A stretch of 64,000 nt of DNA from Mangrovibrevibacter kandeliae (GTDB taxonomy: Bacteria > Pseudomonadota > Alphaproteobacteria > Rhizobiales > Rhizobiaceae): positions 1 through 64,000 of the forward strand of contig NZ_JANIFJ010000003.1 in assembly GCF_024519155.1 (NCBI RefSeq). Direction: 5' to 3'. The position numbers and the translations under genes were made by a program. Shown in pieces: positions 51,078 through 61,958 of the stretch. Numbering within the stretch: position 1 is the first letter of the stretch; every line of letters begins with the position of its first letter. Below the pieces are notes generated by a model. The model had not been told where the DNA came from and did no database searches. It worked only from the letters and a program-made list of their open reading frames with translations.

Positions 51078-51719
51078 TCAGTTGGTGGCGGGCCCGAAGC
51101 GGTATGGCTGGTTCTGGAAGAAGAACAGCTGGTAGGTCTCGGCGATCTCGCCCTCCGAGGGGACGATGTCGAAGAACAGCGTCAGCGAATTGCTGTCCTC
51201 GTCGTCCGGCTCGTCGGCGCGGTATCCAACGATGGTGCCCTGGATCTTGTTGATTTCCTTGATCTCAGTCGACGACTTCAGCGACATCTGGCTGCCCGTC
51301 ATCTCGATCTGCTGAACGTAGAAACGGTAGCGGTCCGGGTCGTTGCCGTCCTGCATCATCACCGCACGCCAGACGCCATTCTTGTCGCCGTCGGTCCAGG
51401 GGCCGAGCGTCTGCACATCCTCGATCTGCGGCGAGAGGGTGTCGGCGGCGCTGGCCGCACTCGCAGCCTCGCCGGTGGTCGGCGCCTGCGGGGCGTTCGC
51501 CACGCCTTCGGGGGTCGGAGCCACGGGTGCGGGCGTGCCTGCGCCGTCCTCAGCCTTCGGTGTTGTCGCGGGACTGGTGGCCTCCGGCGTGGCGGGCGCA
51601 TCCCCCGGCGCCGGCTGCGCGGCGGCGGGTGCGTCGCTCGTCTGCGCGCCGGCGACGGAGGCACCGGCCATGAGAAGGAGGGCGGCAGTGGTCGACAGAA
51701 CGGCCATGCGGGTCAGCAT
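51078..51719 (-). CDS. Secreted Ala/Pro-rich hypothetical protein
   Basis: The 213-residue protein has a signal peptide (LTRMAVLSTTAALLLMAGAS), an Ala/Pro/Thr-rich low-complexity stretch (about 25-100) and a C-terminal globular part with LGPWTDGDKNGVWRAVMMQD and YQLFFFQNQPYRFGPATN. AAGGGA lies seven bases before ATG 51719. It is probably periplasmic. No family is recognised. Confidence 0.8.
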   Translation of the reverse strand: MLTRMAVLSTTAALLLMAGASVAGAQTSDAPAAAQPAPGDAPATPEATSPATTPKAEDGAGTPAPVAPTPEGVANAPQAPTTGEAASAASAADTLSPQIEDVQTLGPWTDGDKNGVWRAVMMQDGNDPDRYRFYVQQIEMTGSQMSLKSSTEIKEINKIQGTIVGYRADEPDDEDSNSLTLFFDIVPSEGEIAETYQLFFFQNQPYRFGPATN

Positions 51720-51943
51720 CTGGAATCCCTTCGAGCGCGAAGCTGGCCCGTCGCCGCGTCTCCCTGAGCCGGGCCGTCCGCCCACGCGAGCCGGGCTCAG
51801 CTATAGCCGATCCCGCTCCCGCCCGATATGCCGAACATGCAGAGCCTGGCGAACTGCCGTGAGGCTTTTGCGACCCTGCCACCGAGGGCGGCAGTGCCGC
51901 CCGGGAGCGCGCCCGCGGCCAGGGATCGACGGGCGCTCGTGGA

Positions 51944-52921
51944 TCAGAAGCGGTAGGCGACGTCGATGAAGCCGCCGAGGCGCTCGGTGGTGATGTCGGT
52001 CTTCTGCGCCTGGAAGGCGCCGAGCGGCAGCGCGCTGTCCTCGAAGTGGAAGTCGCCGTCGTCCATCTGCAGCCGCCAGTAGCGGGCGCCGAGGCCGACG
52101 TCGAAGTGGTCGGTGACGGCGTAATTCAGCTTCGCTTCGAACTGGTAGCCGTCGCCGTCGCCGTCGGCAGGCGTCGGACCGGCGAAATCGGTGCCGATGC
52201 GCAGCCAGTGCGAGTCGCTTCCGTCGAACTTCACGTAGGGCAGGTAGGCGGCGTCGCCGCTCAGACTCAGGCGATCGGTCAGCGCGACGCGACCCGAGAG
52301 GCCAAGGCGGAGCGCATTCCAGTCGCCTTCGAACGAGATCACCCGGACATCGTTGTCGATTGGAGCAAGGCCGCAGACGAAGGGATTGCCGGCGGTCTGC
52401 TGGCAGCCAAAGGCGTTTTCCCGCTCGTGCATGAAGAAATAGCCGGCAAAGGCACCCAGGCTGAACCGGTCCCGAACCAGGAGATCGTAACCGAGATCGA
52501 TCTTGGCGTAGTTGAAACGGTTGTCGTCGAGATCGGAATCCGTCGAGGAATACGGCGTGATGAAGGGCTCGAAATCCTCGTCCTGAAGATTGCCGTCGTT
52601 CGACCAGCCAAGACCGACGAAGCCGTCGAGGTAGATGCCGCTCGAGTGCTGCAGCTTGCCGAAGAGCTCGATCGAGCTGGTGGTCACATCGTCGTAGGTG
52701 AGCCGCGAAACTTCGTCGGCACCGCTGACCGTGTAGAGATCGTAGCGGGTCTTCCCGGTGTTTAGGAAGTAGCGGGTGCCGAAGCTGCCCGCGAACTCCG
52801 GAGCGTAGACAACCGGCTCGGCTGGTGCCAGATCGGCGGCCGAGGCGGACTGTGAAGCGGCGAAAGTCATAAGGCTCGCCGCGACAGTCGCGGCGCATCT
52901 GTATGTGGCCGACATCGGCAT
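51944..52921 (-). CDS. Outer-membrane beta-barrel protein
   Basis: The 325-residue protein has a signal peptide ending near SASA-AD (residue 29) and then alternating amphipathic strands typical of an Omp25/Omp31-like porin barrel. The N-terminal mature part ADLAPAEPVVYAPEFAGSFG and the terminal aromatic residue (VAYRF) fit. It is about the length of 10-12-strand barrels. A Cys pair (FGCQQTAGNPFVCG) is present. Function is unknown. Confidence 0.82.
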   Translation of the reverse strand: MPMSATYRCAATVAASLMTFAASQSASAADLAPAEPVVYAPEFAGSFGTRYFLNTGKTRYDLYTVSGADEVSRLTYDDVTTSSIELFGKLQHSSGIYLDGFVGLGWSNDGNLQDEDFEPFITPYSSTDSDLDDNRFNYAKIDLGYDLLVRDRFSLGAFAGYFFMHERENAFGCQQTAGNPFVCGLAPIDNDVRVISFEGDWNALRLGLSGRVALTDRLSLSGDAAYLPYVKFDGSDSHWLRIGTDFAGPTPADGDGDGYQFEAKLNYAVTDHFDVGLGARYWRLQMDDGDFHFEDSALPLGAFQAQKTDITTERLGGFIDVAYRF

Positions 52922-53036
52922 GTCCCCCAGCGAATCAGCAGCTCTCTAAACGACAGCCAGGATTATTGTGCGCTATGGTTGCGCAAATCTTAAGATGCCC
53001 GATCGGAGCCGGCATCGCCAGGAAATGGTATGGATC

Positions 53037-53336
53037 ATGACCTCACAAGATTTGCGCTTGAGCACACGGATGGTGATCGTACTGATGTGCCTCTGCGGAA
53101 TGGGTGCCGCCGCTCCGGCACGCGAGGCTGTGCTGCCCGCGGCGGCTGTCTCTCCGTGCGCCAGCGTCATCGACGCCCTGCATCGACTGGGGGAAAGGGG
53201 CTGGCTGCGCCGGTGCGCGCAGGCCGCGGCACGGGCGGGGGCCGCGCCGACGCAGGCGTCGCGGCTCTGCCAGCAGCAGCTGGCGATCTGCCGGCAGGCG
53301 CCGCTCCGACGTGGGCGCGGGCCGATCTCGATGTGA
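53037..53336 (+). CDS. Possible secreted Cys-containing small protein
   Basis: From ATG 53037 the 99-residue product has a signal-like MVIVLMCLCGMGAAAPAREA and then four Cys in the mature part (SPCASV, RRCAQ, RLCQQQ, AICRQ). Other in-frame starts are 53025 and 52968. AGGA lies ~13 bases from 53037. It lies between the barrel gene and parE, facing neither. No family is recognised; a chance frame in GC-rich DNA is possible. Confidence 0.45.
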   Translation: MTSQDLRLSTRMVIVLMCLCGMGAAAPAREAVLPAAAVSPCASVIDALHRLGERGWLRRCAQAAARAGAAPTQASRLCQQQLAICRQAPLRRGRGPISM

Positions 53337-53363
53337 CGGTGCCGACCCGACGGGGTCGCGGGT

Positions 53364-55418
53364 TCAGACGTCGAGATCCTCGACGAAGGCGGCGCGATCC
53401 TGGAGGAAGCGGAAGCGCGCCTCCGGCTTGTTGCCCATCAGGGCGTCGACGGCGCCCGCGGTGCCGGCCTCCGGCGCGTCGTCGATGGCGACCCGCAGCA
53501 GCGTGCGCTTCCTCGGGTCCATCGTCGTTTCCTTCAACTGCGCGGGCAGCATCTCGCCCAGCCCCTTGAAGCGGCTGACCTCGACCTTGCCCCGGCCCTT
53601 GAACTCGCGCTGGGTCAGCCGCTCGCGGTCACGATCGTCGCGGGCATAGACGGTCTTGCCGCCCTGGCTCAGCTTGTAGAGCGGCGGCACGGCGAGGAAG
53701 AGATGGCCGTTGCGGATGAGCTCGGGCATCTCCTGATAGAAGAAGGTGATCAGCAGCGAGGCGATGTGGGCGCCGTCGACGTCGGCGTCGGTCATGATCA
53801 CGACGCGCTCATAACGCAAATCCGCCTCGCGGTAGCGCGAGCCGGTGCCGCAGCCGAGCGCCTGCGTGAGGTCCGAGATCTGCTGGTTGGCGCCGAGCTT
53901 CTCGCGCCCGGCGCTCGCGACGTTGAGGATCTTGCCGCGCAGCGGCAGCACGGCCTGGCGGGCGCGGTCGCGCGCCTGCTTGGCCGAACCGCCAGCCGAA
54001 TCGCCCTCGACGATGAAGATCTCCGAGCCGGACGTGCCGGCCTGGGTGCAGTCGGCGAGCTTGCCGGGCAGCCGCAGCTTGCGCGTCGCGCTCTTGCGGC
54101 TGATCTCCTTCTCCTGGCGGCGGCGCAGGCGCTCGTCGGCCCGGTCGGCCACCCAGTCGATGACCTTGGCGGCCTCCTGCGGCGAGGAGGCGAGCCAGAT
54201 GTCGAAGGAATCGCGCAGCGCGCCCTCGACGATGCGCTGCGCCTCGACGGTTGCGAGGCGGTCCTTGGTCTGGCCGACGAATTCCGGCTCGCGAATGAAG
54301 ACCGAGAGCATCGCCGAGCAGGTCACCATCACGTCGTCGGCGGTGATCGCCGCGGCGCGCCGGTTGCCCGAGACTTCCGCAAAAGCCCTGAGACCGCGCA
54401 GGAGAACGTTGCGCAGCCCCGCTTCGTGGGTGCCGCCCTCCGGCGTGGGGATGGTGTTGCAGTAGGACCGCACGACGCCGTCGTCGGCGGTCCAGGTCAC
54501 GGCCCATTCCACCGCGCCGTGGCCGGAGAGCTTCTGGGTGCGACCGGCGAAGATCTGCGGCGTCACCCGGGTCTCGGCGCCGAGCGTCGAGTCGAGATAG
54601 TCCTTGAGGCCCCCTGGGAAGTGGAAGCTCGCCCGCGAGGGTGTCTCGTCGCCCTCCTTCAGAAGGCTCGGCTCGCAGGCCCAGCGGATCTCGACGCCGC
54701 CGAAGAGATAGGCCTTCGAGCGCGCCATCGCGAACAGGCGTGCGGGATCGAAGGTCGCGCCCTTGCCGAAGATCTCCGGGTCCGGCCGGAAGCGGGTGCG
54801 CGTGCCCCGACGGTTCTGCACGTCGCCGACCTCGATGAGGCCGGAGGTCGGCAGGCCGCGGGCGAAGGTCTGGCGGTAGAGTCTCCGATTGCGCGCGACC
54901 TCCACCTCGAGCACGTCCGACAGTGCGTTGACGACGGAGACGCCGACGCCGTGCAGGCCGCCCGAGGTCTCGTAGACCTTGGAGTCGAACTTGCCGCCGG
55001 CATGCAGCGTGGTCATGATCACCTCGAGCGCCGACTTCGTCTTGTACTTCGGATGCGGGTCGATCGGGATGCCACGGCCATTGTCGGTGACCGACAGGAA
55101 GCCGTCGGCCTCCAGCGACACCTCGATGAAGTTGGCATGGCCGGCGACCGCTTCGTCCATCGAGTTGTCGATGACCTCGGCGAACAGGTGGTGCAGCGCC
55201 TTCTCGTCGGTTCCGCCGACATACATGCCGGGGCGGCGCCGAACCGGCTCCAGCCCCTCCAGCACCTCGATGTCGGCCGCGGTGTAGTCGCCGCCGGCGG
55301 CGGGCGCGACGGCTGGCCGCTCGGCCTCGCCGGGTTCGAGGGCGGGCTTGGGGCGGGCGCGCGCCGCCGGCGCCGGACGCGCCTTCGCAGCGGCTCCTGA
55401 GAAGAGGTCGTCGCTCAT
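53364..55418 (-). CDS. parE: DNA topoisomerase IV subunit B
   Basis: The 684-residue ATPase subunit decatenates chromosomes with ParC. The GHKL fold has EVIDNSMDEAVAGHA, VTDNGRGIPIDPHPK and GGLHGVGVSVVNAL. The TOPRIM part has VEGDSAGGSAKQARDR and MTDADVDGAHIASLL. LRGKILNVASAGREKLGANQ favours ParE over GyrB. An Ala/Pro-rich ~40-residue stretch precedes the conserved start, LEGLEPVRRRPGMYVGG. ATG 55418 is used; upstream in-frame codons are antisense to another gene. Confidence 0.95.
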   Translation of the reverse strand: MSDDLFSGAAAKARPAPAARARPKPALEPGEAERPAVAPAAGGDYTAADIEVLEGLEPVRRRPGMYVGGTDEKALHHLFAEVIDNSMDEAVAGHANFIEVSLEADGFLSVTDNGRGIPIDPHPKYKTKSALEVIMTTLHAGGKFDSKVYETSGGLHGVGVSVVNALSDVLEVEVARNRRLYRQTFARGLPTSGLIEVGDVQNRRGTRTRFRPDPEIFGKGATFDPARLFAMARSKAYLFGGVEIRWACEPSLLKEGDETPSRASFHFPGGLKDYLDSTLGAETRVTPQIFAGRTQKLSGHGAVEWAVTWTADDGVVRSYCNTIPTPEGGTHEAGLRNVLLRGLRAFAEVSGNRRAAAITADDVMVTCSAMLSVFIREPEFVGQTKDRLATVEAQRIVEGALRDSFDIWLASSPQEAAKVIDWVADRADERLRRRQEKEISRKSATRKLRLPGKLADCTQAGTSGSEIFIVEGDSAGGSAKQARDRARQAVLPLRGKILNVASAGREKLGANQQISDLTQALGCGTGSRYREADLRYERVVIMTDADVDGAHIASLLITFFYQEMPELIRNGHLFLAVPPLYKLSQGGKTVYARDDRDRERLTQREFKGRGKVEVSRFKGLGEMLPAQLKETTMDPRKRTLLRVAIDDAPEAGTAGAVDALMGNKPEARFRFLQDRAAFVEDLDV

Positions 55419-55694
55419 CGGGCTCTTGCCGCTCGTGGAGAGGTGACTTCGCGGGCGAAATCCATAGGATCGAGGGCTACAAGTTTCCGAAATGTTCTTC
55501 AAGCGATCCATCGGCGTACGCTTGCCTGCGGTCCCGTCGTCCACGGCTTTGACGGCCAAAGCGAGTCCTTTCGTCGCAAGGTGCGGCGCAGGCGACACGC
55601 CGCATGCCTTGCCGAACCAGCCGGAGGCCGACCATCTACGCGGGCTGGAGGGGGTGATTCGGCCTCCGCGCGAAGCGAGCGAGGGGGCGCAAGC

Positions 55695-56591
55695 ATGACC
55701 ACCATCCACCGCGCCGGCACCGTGCTTCTGTGGCTGCTGGTCCAGTGCGCATCCGCGGCCGCGGACGGCCCGCAGCTTGGGCCGTTCAAGGACGCGCTCT
55801 TCGCCTATCCGCCGCTGACGGCGACGCGGGACGGCGGACGCGTCACCGACGTCGCCTATGAGGAGATGCGCGACATCAACGGGCGGGACGAGGTGCCCGA
55901 GCGCCGGGTGAAGCGCGACTATGTGGACCTCGCGCCGCTGCGCCGGCAGGAGGAGGCGGTGCTCGCGACGCCGGACGGGGCGTTGAAGTTCATGACCGTC
56001 GGCGAGCGCGCGCACCCCTCCGCTATCCTCGTCTTCATCCACGGCCGGCTCGGGGACCGCCGGCTCGGCATGAACGACTGGACATTCGGCGGCAACTTCA
56101 ACCGGCTGAAGAACCTGATGGACCGGGCCGGCGGGCTTTACGTCACGGCGGATGCGGGGGATTTCAGCCCCGCCGACCAGCGCCGGATCGAGGCGCTTCT
56201 CCACAGCCTGTCCACCGCCAGTCCACAGGCGCCGCTGGTGCTGGCCTGCGGCTCGATGGGCGGCGCGATCTGCTGGGCGGCGGCCGGCGATCCACAGGCC
56301 GTCGAGGATCTCGACGGGATGGTGCTGCTGGGTGCCAACAACGAGCGGGAGGCGCTCCAGGGCCTGCTGAGGGCGGCCGGCGATCGGGAGCTGCCGCTCG
56401 TGCTGGCGCATGGCAGCGCCGACAGCGTGTTTCCGGCGGAAAAGGACGAAGCGCTCTATGCCTGGCTGCGCAAAGCGCATCCGGGCTATCCCGTGCGATA
56501 CGTCCGCGTCGACGGCGGCGGCCACGGCACGCCGATCCGCATGATCGACTGGCGCGAGACGCTCAACTGGATCTTCGCGCAGCTGAAGTGA
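55695..56591 (+). CDS. Secreted alpha/beta-hydrolase-like protein
   Basis: The 298-residue protein (from ATG 55695, after a GAGGGGG purine tract) has a signal peptide (AGTVLLWLLVQCASAAADG). The fold shows ILVFIHGRLGDRR, the nucleophile-elbow region LACGSMGGAICWAA, an Asp in LAHGSADSVFP and a His in VDGGGHGTPI. The elbow reads C-G-S-M-G where G-x-S-x-G is usual. A hydrolase is likely, but substrate and activity are unknown. Confidence 0.8.
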   Translation: MTTIHRAGTVLLWLLVQCASAAADGPQLGPFKDALFAYPPLTATRDGGRVTDVAYEEMRDINGRDEVPERRVKRDYVDLAPLRRQEEAVLATPDGALKFMTVGERAHPSAILVFIHGRLGDRRLGMNDWTFGGNFNRLKNLMDRAGGLYVTADAGDFSPADQRRIEALLHSLSTASPQAPLVLACGSMGGAICWAAAGDPQAVEDLDGMVLLGANNEREALQGLLRAAGDRELPLVLAHGSADSVFPAEKDEALYAWLRKAHPGYPVRYVRVDGGGHGTPIRMIDWRETLNWIFAQLK

Positions 56592-56628
56592 CGGGCGAGG
56601 ACGCCGGCACAGCCCACTCCGCTCGAAC

Positions 56629-56652
56629 GAAAACCCCCGCCGGAGCGGGGGT
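56629..56652 (-). terminator. Intrinsic terminator of glnBA
   Basis: On the minus strand ACCCCCGC (56652-56645), TCCG loop, and GCGGGGGT (56640-56633) are followed by TTT and CGTTCG. It lies 30 bases past the glnA stop. The plus-strand side lacks a T-run, so it serves glnA better than the convergent hydrolase gene, though both converge on it. Confidence 0.8.
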
Positions 56653-56681
56653 CGGTTCGCGTCAGGTCGAGGCGGGTGGCC

Positions 56682-58091
<1,410 letters not shown>

Positions 58092-58137
58092 ATCGGTCCT
58101 TCCTGTAACTGACTGAACTAGAGGGTACTGCGGACGA

Positions 58138-58503
<366 letters not shown>

Positions 58504-58535
58504 TCACGAGCCAAGGGCCCGTCCAGCGCCCAAAT

Positions 58536-58550
58536 GCAGGAGGCGTGCCA
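58536..58550 (-). promoter_or_regulatory. Sigma54-type promoter of glnBA
   Basis: On the minus strand TGGCAC (58550-58545), five bases, then CTGC (58539-58536) matches the consensus TGGCAC-N5-TTGC with one mismatch. GG and GC are separated by the required 10 bases. It would start transcription near 58525, about 48 bases before the glnB ATG. Known rhizobial glnBA operons use a sigma54 promoter here. Confidence 0.78.
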
Positions 58551-58690
58551 GTCTGCCCGCGTCGCGGCCGGGGGAAGGGTTAGAAGGGTTTGCCGGGGCG
58601 GACAAGAGGAGCGTGTCAGGATTTGCGCGGGCACCGCCGGCGCTGCCGACGCGCCAGGAGACGCTGCGGGAGACACGGCGGCACGTGTTC

Positions 58691-58707
58691 TGCACAGGCA
58701 TTGTGCG
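58691..58707 (-). promoter_or_regulatory. NtrC-like enhancer site in the glnB/nnr divergent gap
   Basis: TGCAC-A-GGCAT-T-GTGCG is a near-perfect palindrome of the form GCAC-N7-GTGC, as in NtrC boxes. It lies about 170 bases upstream of the proposed glnBA start, within enhancer range, and 13 bases before the divergent nnr ATG. NtrC bound there could also affect nnr. A weak half-site-like GCAC at 58631 may be a second contact. Confidence 0.65.
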
Positions 58708-58720
58708 ATATGAGGAAGAA

Positions 58721-60307
58721 ATGAGCAGTAAATTCGGTCCACTGGACGCCACCGCGGCGAGGTCTGCTTGCAGTCTGCTCACTCCGCTTGAGATGCAGAC
58801 AGCCGATCGGCTGACGATCGCAACAGGGGAAGTTGCCGGCAGCACGCTGATGGAGCGCGCCGGAGCGGCCGTCGCCAGGGCTGCAACGGCCGCAATGGCC
58901 GCGATGGCCAGGCAGAACGTCGCAGTCGCGGTGCTCGCCGGCCCGGGCAGCAATGGCGGCGACGCCTATGTTGCGGCCCGGCTGCTCGCCGAGCGCGGCT
59001 GCGCCGTCGAGGTCTTCGCGCTCGGCCGCGACTCGCTCACCGGCGATGCCGCTGCGGCCGCTCGGCGATGGACGAAGACGGTAAGAGATCTTGCCGATTT
59101 CGCGCCGACAGGGTTCGGGCTCGTGGTGGACGGCCTCTTCGGCGCCGGGCTGTCGCGCCCGCTCGACGGCACGGCTGCCACTGCGGTGCGCGAGCTGAAC
59201 GCGGCCGAGGTGACGGTTCTCGCCATCGACCTGCCGAGCGGCATCTCCGGGGACACCGGGCAGGCGATGGGGGAGGCGGTCGAGGCCGAGCGCACGGTCA
59301 CCTTCTTCCGCCGCAAGCCCGGCCATCTCCTGTTTCCCGGGCGGGCGCATTGCGGGGCCGTCGAGGTCGCCGACATCGGCATCGCGGCTTCGGTGCTCGA
59401 CCGCATCCATCCGCAGACCTTTGCCAACGCCCCCGCTCTCTGGTCTGCGGCACTGCGCATGCCCGGCCGGACCGGCCACAAATACGACCGCGGCCATGCC
59501 GGGGTCTTCTCCGGCGGGGCAAGCACCACCGGGGCCGCCCGGCTGTCCGCCAGCGCCGGCCTGCGCGCCGGGGCAGGGCTCGTGACGCTATTCAGCCCGG
59601 CCTCGGCGCTGCTGGTCAACGCGGCGCATCTGACGGCCGTGATGCTTCGCCGCTGCACCGATGCAGCGGATCTCGCCGCGCATCTGGAGGACACCCGGCT
59701 GAACGCCATCGTGCTCGGGCCGGGCTTCGGCGTCGGCGAGTCGGCGCGGTGCTATGCGGAGGCGGTTCTGAAGGCCGGCCGGGCGCTGGTGCTCGATGCC
59801 GACGCGATCGCCAGCTTTGCCGAGGCGCCGGACCGGCTTTTCGCGGGAGCGCAGCCGGATCGGCTGGTGCTGACGCCGCACGCCGGCGAGTTCAAGCGCC
59901 TGTTCCCGGACATCGCTGCCGATGCGAGCACCGGCAAGCCGGACAAGGCACGGGCGGCGGCAGTGCGCTCGGGTGCCACCGTCGTGCTCAAGGGCGCCGA
60001 TACCGTCATCGCGTCGCCCGATGGAAGGGCGGCGATCAACGCGACCGGCAGCGCATGGCTGGCGACGGCCGGCAGCGGCGACGTGCTGTCCGGCGTCATC
60101 TGCGGGTTGCTGGCGCAGGGGATGCCGGCCTTCGAGGCCGCCGCCGCCGGGGTCTGGATGCACGGGCGGGCGGCGGAGCTGTTCGGGCCGGGCCTGATCG
60201 CCGAGGATCTGCCCGGGATGCTGCCGCGCGTCTGGGCGGAGCTGGCGGCCGCGATGCCGGAGCCCGCGGCAGGCAGCGCTTCCATGATCAGTGGTGCGAC
60301 GGCGTGA
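58721..60307 (+). CDS. nnr: Bifunctional NAD(P)H-hydrate epimerase/dehydratase
   Basis: The 528-residue enzyme repairs damaged NAD(P)H hydrates. The N-terminal epimerase (YjeF_N) has LAGPGSNGGDAYVAARLL and AIDLPSGISGDTG. The C-terminal ADP-dependent dehydratase has VLTPHAGEFKRLFPD and GSAWLATAGSGDVLSGVICG. ATG 58721, after GAGGA, gives the normal start TPLEMQTADRL region. It is divergent from glnBA. Confidence 0.93.
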   Translation: MSSKFGPLDATAARSACSLLTPLEMQTADRLTIATGEVAGSTLMERAGAAVARAATAAMAAMARQNVAVAVLAGPGSNGGDAYVAARLLAERGCAVEVFALGRDSLTGDAAAAARRWTKTVRDLADFAPTGFGLVVDGLFGAGLSRPLDGTAATAVRELNAAEVTVLAIDLPSGISGDTGQAMGEAVEAERTVTFFRRKPGHLLFPGRAHCGAVEVADIGIAASVLDRIHPQTFANAPALWSAALRMPGRTGHKYDRGHAGVFSGGASTTGAARLSASAGLRAGAGLVTLFSPASALLVNAAHLTAVMLRRCTDAADLAAHLEDTRLNAIVLGPGFGVGESARCYAEAVLKAGRALVLDADAIASFAEAPDRLFAGAQPDRLVLTPHAGEFKRLFPDIAADASTGKPDKARAAAVRSGATVVLKGADTVIASPDGRAAINATGSAWLATAGSGDVLSGVICGLLAQGMPAFEAAAAGVWMHGRAAELFGPGLIAEDLPGMLPRVWAELAAAMPEPAAGSASMISGATA

Positions 60308-60607
60308 TTGGACCCGATGCTGGCCTGGGTGGCCGGTCGGGGTAGACGTCTCGGCCGCGCGCCCGAAAAAGGCATTGGCGCCGCGCCCAAGTTCTTCAAG
60401 GCGAAGCTTGCGCTGAGGTCCATCGCGGTGACGACTCCCGGCCGGGATCAGGCATGACGTTGCTCGCCGCACAAATGGCGCCTATTCTCTGGTCTGCGCG
60501 CGCCGAGCCATATTCGGATAGCCGTCTGTCGGGGTTGCATCCCGGCCCCGCGGCGCGTGCACCTCCAAGCCAATCAGCCAGCCGGCAGCCGAGTTCGCTG
60601 CTGCCCG
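60308..60607. other. Intergenic stretch without a recognised feature
   Basis: This 300-base gap lies between the converging ends of nnr and the DUF72 gene. No open frame with a ribosome site, no clear stem-and-T terminator and no known motif were found. Confidence 0.6.
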
Positions 60608-61450
60608 TCAGGCGCTGACGGCCGGAATCGCCGCCGGCGCGCCGATCGCCTTCAGCCGCTCGATCAGCGCCATCGCCGCGTGCGGCGCGCGCACCTTGCC
60701 CTCGTGGATGAAGAAGGCGAACACGTCGCGCGCCTGAACGGGCGCAGGAGCGTCGGGCGCCGCCAGCGGCAGATCCTCAGGTGCCCTGCCGGCGGCCCAT
60801 TCGGCGACCCGTGCCGCCCAGCGATCGAGCGCCTCCGGCGGGTAGGCCGTCGGGATGGTGTCCTCGCCCTTCTGCAGCCGCGCATAGACGAAGTCGGCCG
60901 TGAGATCGGCGATCTCGGGATAGTCGTGATGCTCGGCATAGACGACGGCCACCCGGTGCTTGCGCGCGAGCGCGACGAAGGCCGGATCGACGAAGGACGG
61001 ATGGCGCACCTCGAGGGCATGGCGCAGACGCAGGCCATCCTGCTTCTCCGGCAGGAGGGCGAGGAAGGCGCCGAAATCCTCGACGTCGAACTTCTTGGTC
61101 GGGGCGAACTGCCAGAGGATCGGTCCGAGCTTGTCGCCGAGTTCGACGAGGCCTGAGCCGAGGAAGCGCTGCATCGACTCGCCAGCCTCGCCGAGCACCT
61201 TCCGGTTGGTGACGAAGCGATTGCCCTTGAGCGTGAAGACGAAACCCTCCGGCGTCTCCTTGGCCCATTTGGCGAAGCTCGCCGGCTTCTGCGTGCCGTA
61301 ATAGGTGCCGTTGACCTCGATCGCCGTCAGCCGCTGCGCGGCGTATTCGAGCTCGAGCGCGTGCTTCAGCTTCTCGGGATAGAACACTCCGCGCCAGGGC
61401 TCGAAGGTCCAGCCGCCGATGCCGGCGCGGATCAGGGGTGTCGTCGTCAT
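60608..61450 (-). CDS. DUF72-family protein
   Basis: The 280-residue TIM-barrel-like protein has the DUF72 strings RAGIGGWTFEPWRGVFYPEK, IEVNGTYYGTQKPASFAKWA and GFVFTLKGNRFVTN, with EVRHPSFVDPAF near the middle. The family is common and uncharacterised, though nuclease or phosphatase roles have been suggested. It is transcribed away from the 61.7-64 kb group. Confidence 0.9.
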   Translation of the reverse strand: MTTTPLIRAGIGGWTFEPWRGVFYPEKLKHALELEYAAQRLTAIEVNGTYYGTQKPASFAKWAKETPEGFVFTLKGNRFVTNRKVLGEAGESMQRFLGSGLVELGDKLGPILWQFAPTKKFDVEDFGAFLALLPEKQDGLRLRHALEVRHPSFVDPAFVALARKHRVAVVYAEHHDYPEIADLTADFVYARLQKGEDTIPTAYPPEALDRWAARVAEWAAGRAPEDLPLAAPDAPAPVQARDVFAFFIHEGKVRAPHAAMALIERLKAIGAPAAIPAVSA

Positions 61451-61646
61451 GGCCGGCTCCGCACGCTGCTGCAGGTCGAGATGCGGTCCTTGCTAGGCCG
61501 CTTTGCGTCGCGTTGGAAGCGCCGTCGGCGTGCGGGTCGGCCGCCCGGATCGGCCCGTCGCTCACCGTGGCCGGTCGGGACGCCGGTGCAGGATTGGCGC
61601 GTCGCAGTCTGCCGTGCGGGTCCCGCGATCATGGTCGGCGGCGATA

Positions 61647-61675
61647 TTGTAATCATTCACGACAGCAAGTAATCT
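61647..61675 (+). promoter_or_regulatory. Weak promoter-like pair before the 51-residue peptide gene
   Basis: TTGTAA (61647-61652) and TAATCT (61670-61675) are separated by 17 bases, in an AT-rich patch of otherwise GC-rich DNA, 28 bases before the ATG. Agreement with consensus is partial. Confidence 0.35.
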
Positions 61676-61703
61676 CTCCTAATAAATGCTTCGGAGGTCT
61701 GCG

Positions 61704-61859
61704 ATGGACTTTGTCGAGCGTTGGTTCGGTGTGTCTCCGGACGGTGGCGACGGGACGACAGAAGCCCTTTACATACTCGCCCTGTGCATATTGGTCGCTG
61801 CGATACTGATGCGCCGCCCCCTGCGCCGGTGGTTGACGCGCTGGCGCTCCGGCCTCTGA
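61704..61859 (+). CDS. Small single-pass membrane protein (51 residues)
   Basis: ATG 61704 has GGAGG six bases before it, a strong site. The product has a short acidic-to-neutral N-terminus (MDFVERWFGVSPDGGDG), one membrane helix (ALYILALCILVAAILM) and a strongly basic tail (RRPLRRWLTRWRSGL). The positive tail predicts a cytosolic C-terminus. It is 99 bases before the CARDB-like gene and probably belongs to the same transcript. No family recognised. Confidence 0.7.
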   Translation: MDFVERWFGVSPDGGDGTTEALYILALCILVAAILMRRPLRRWLTRWRSGL

Positions 61860-61958
61860 CGCTGCCGCAATAGGCAGGACGAGTGGTGTTCCTCTAGGGA
61901 AGGCCGTTCGACGACCTGGCGGGCGTCGGTGCGCGTGAGGTGAAAGACGGAGGTGTCG

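Noticed and set aside
53703-55400. A 565-codon open frame on the plus strand opposite parE
   Set aside because: parE matches the family over its full length. GC-rich coding DNA commonly leaves long antisense frames, and this one has no recognisable domain.
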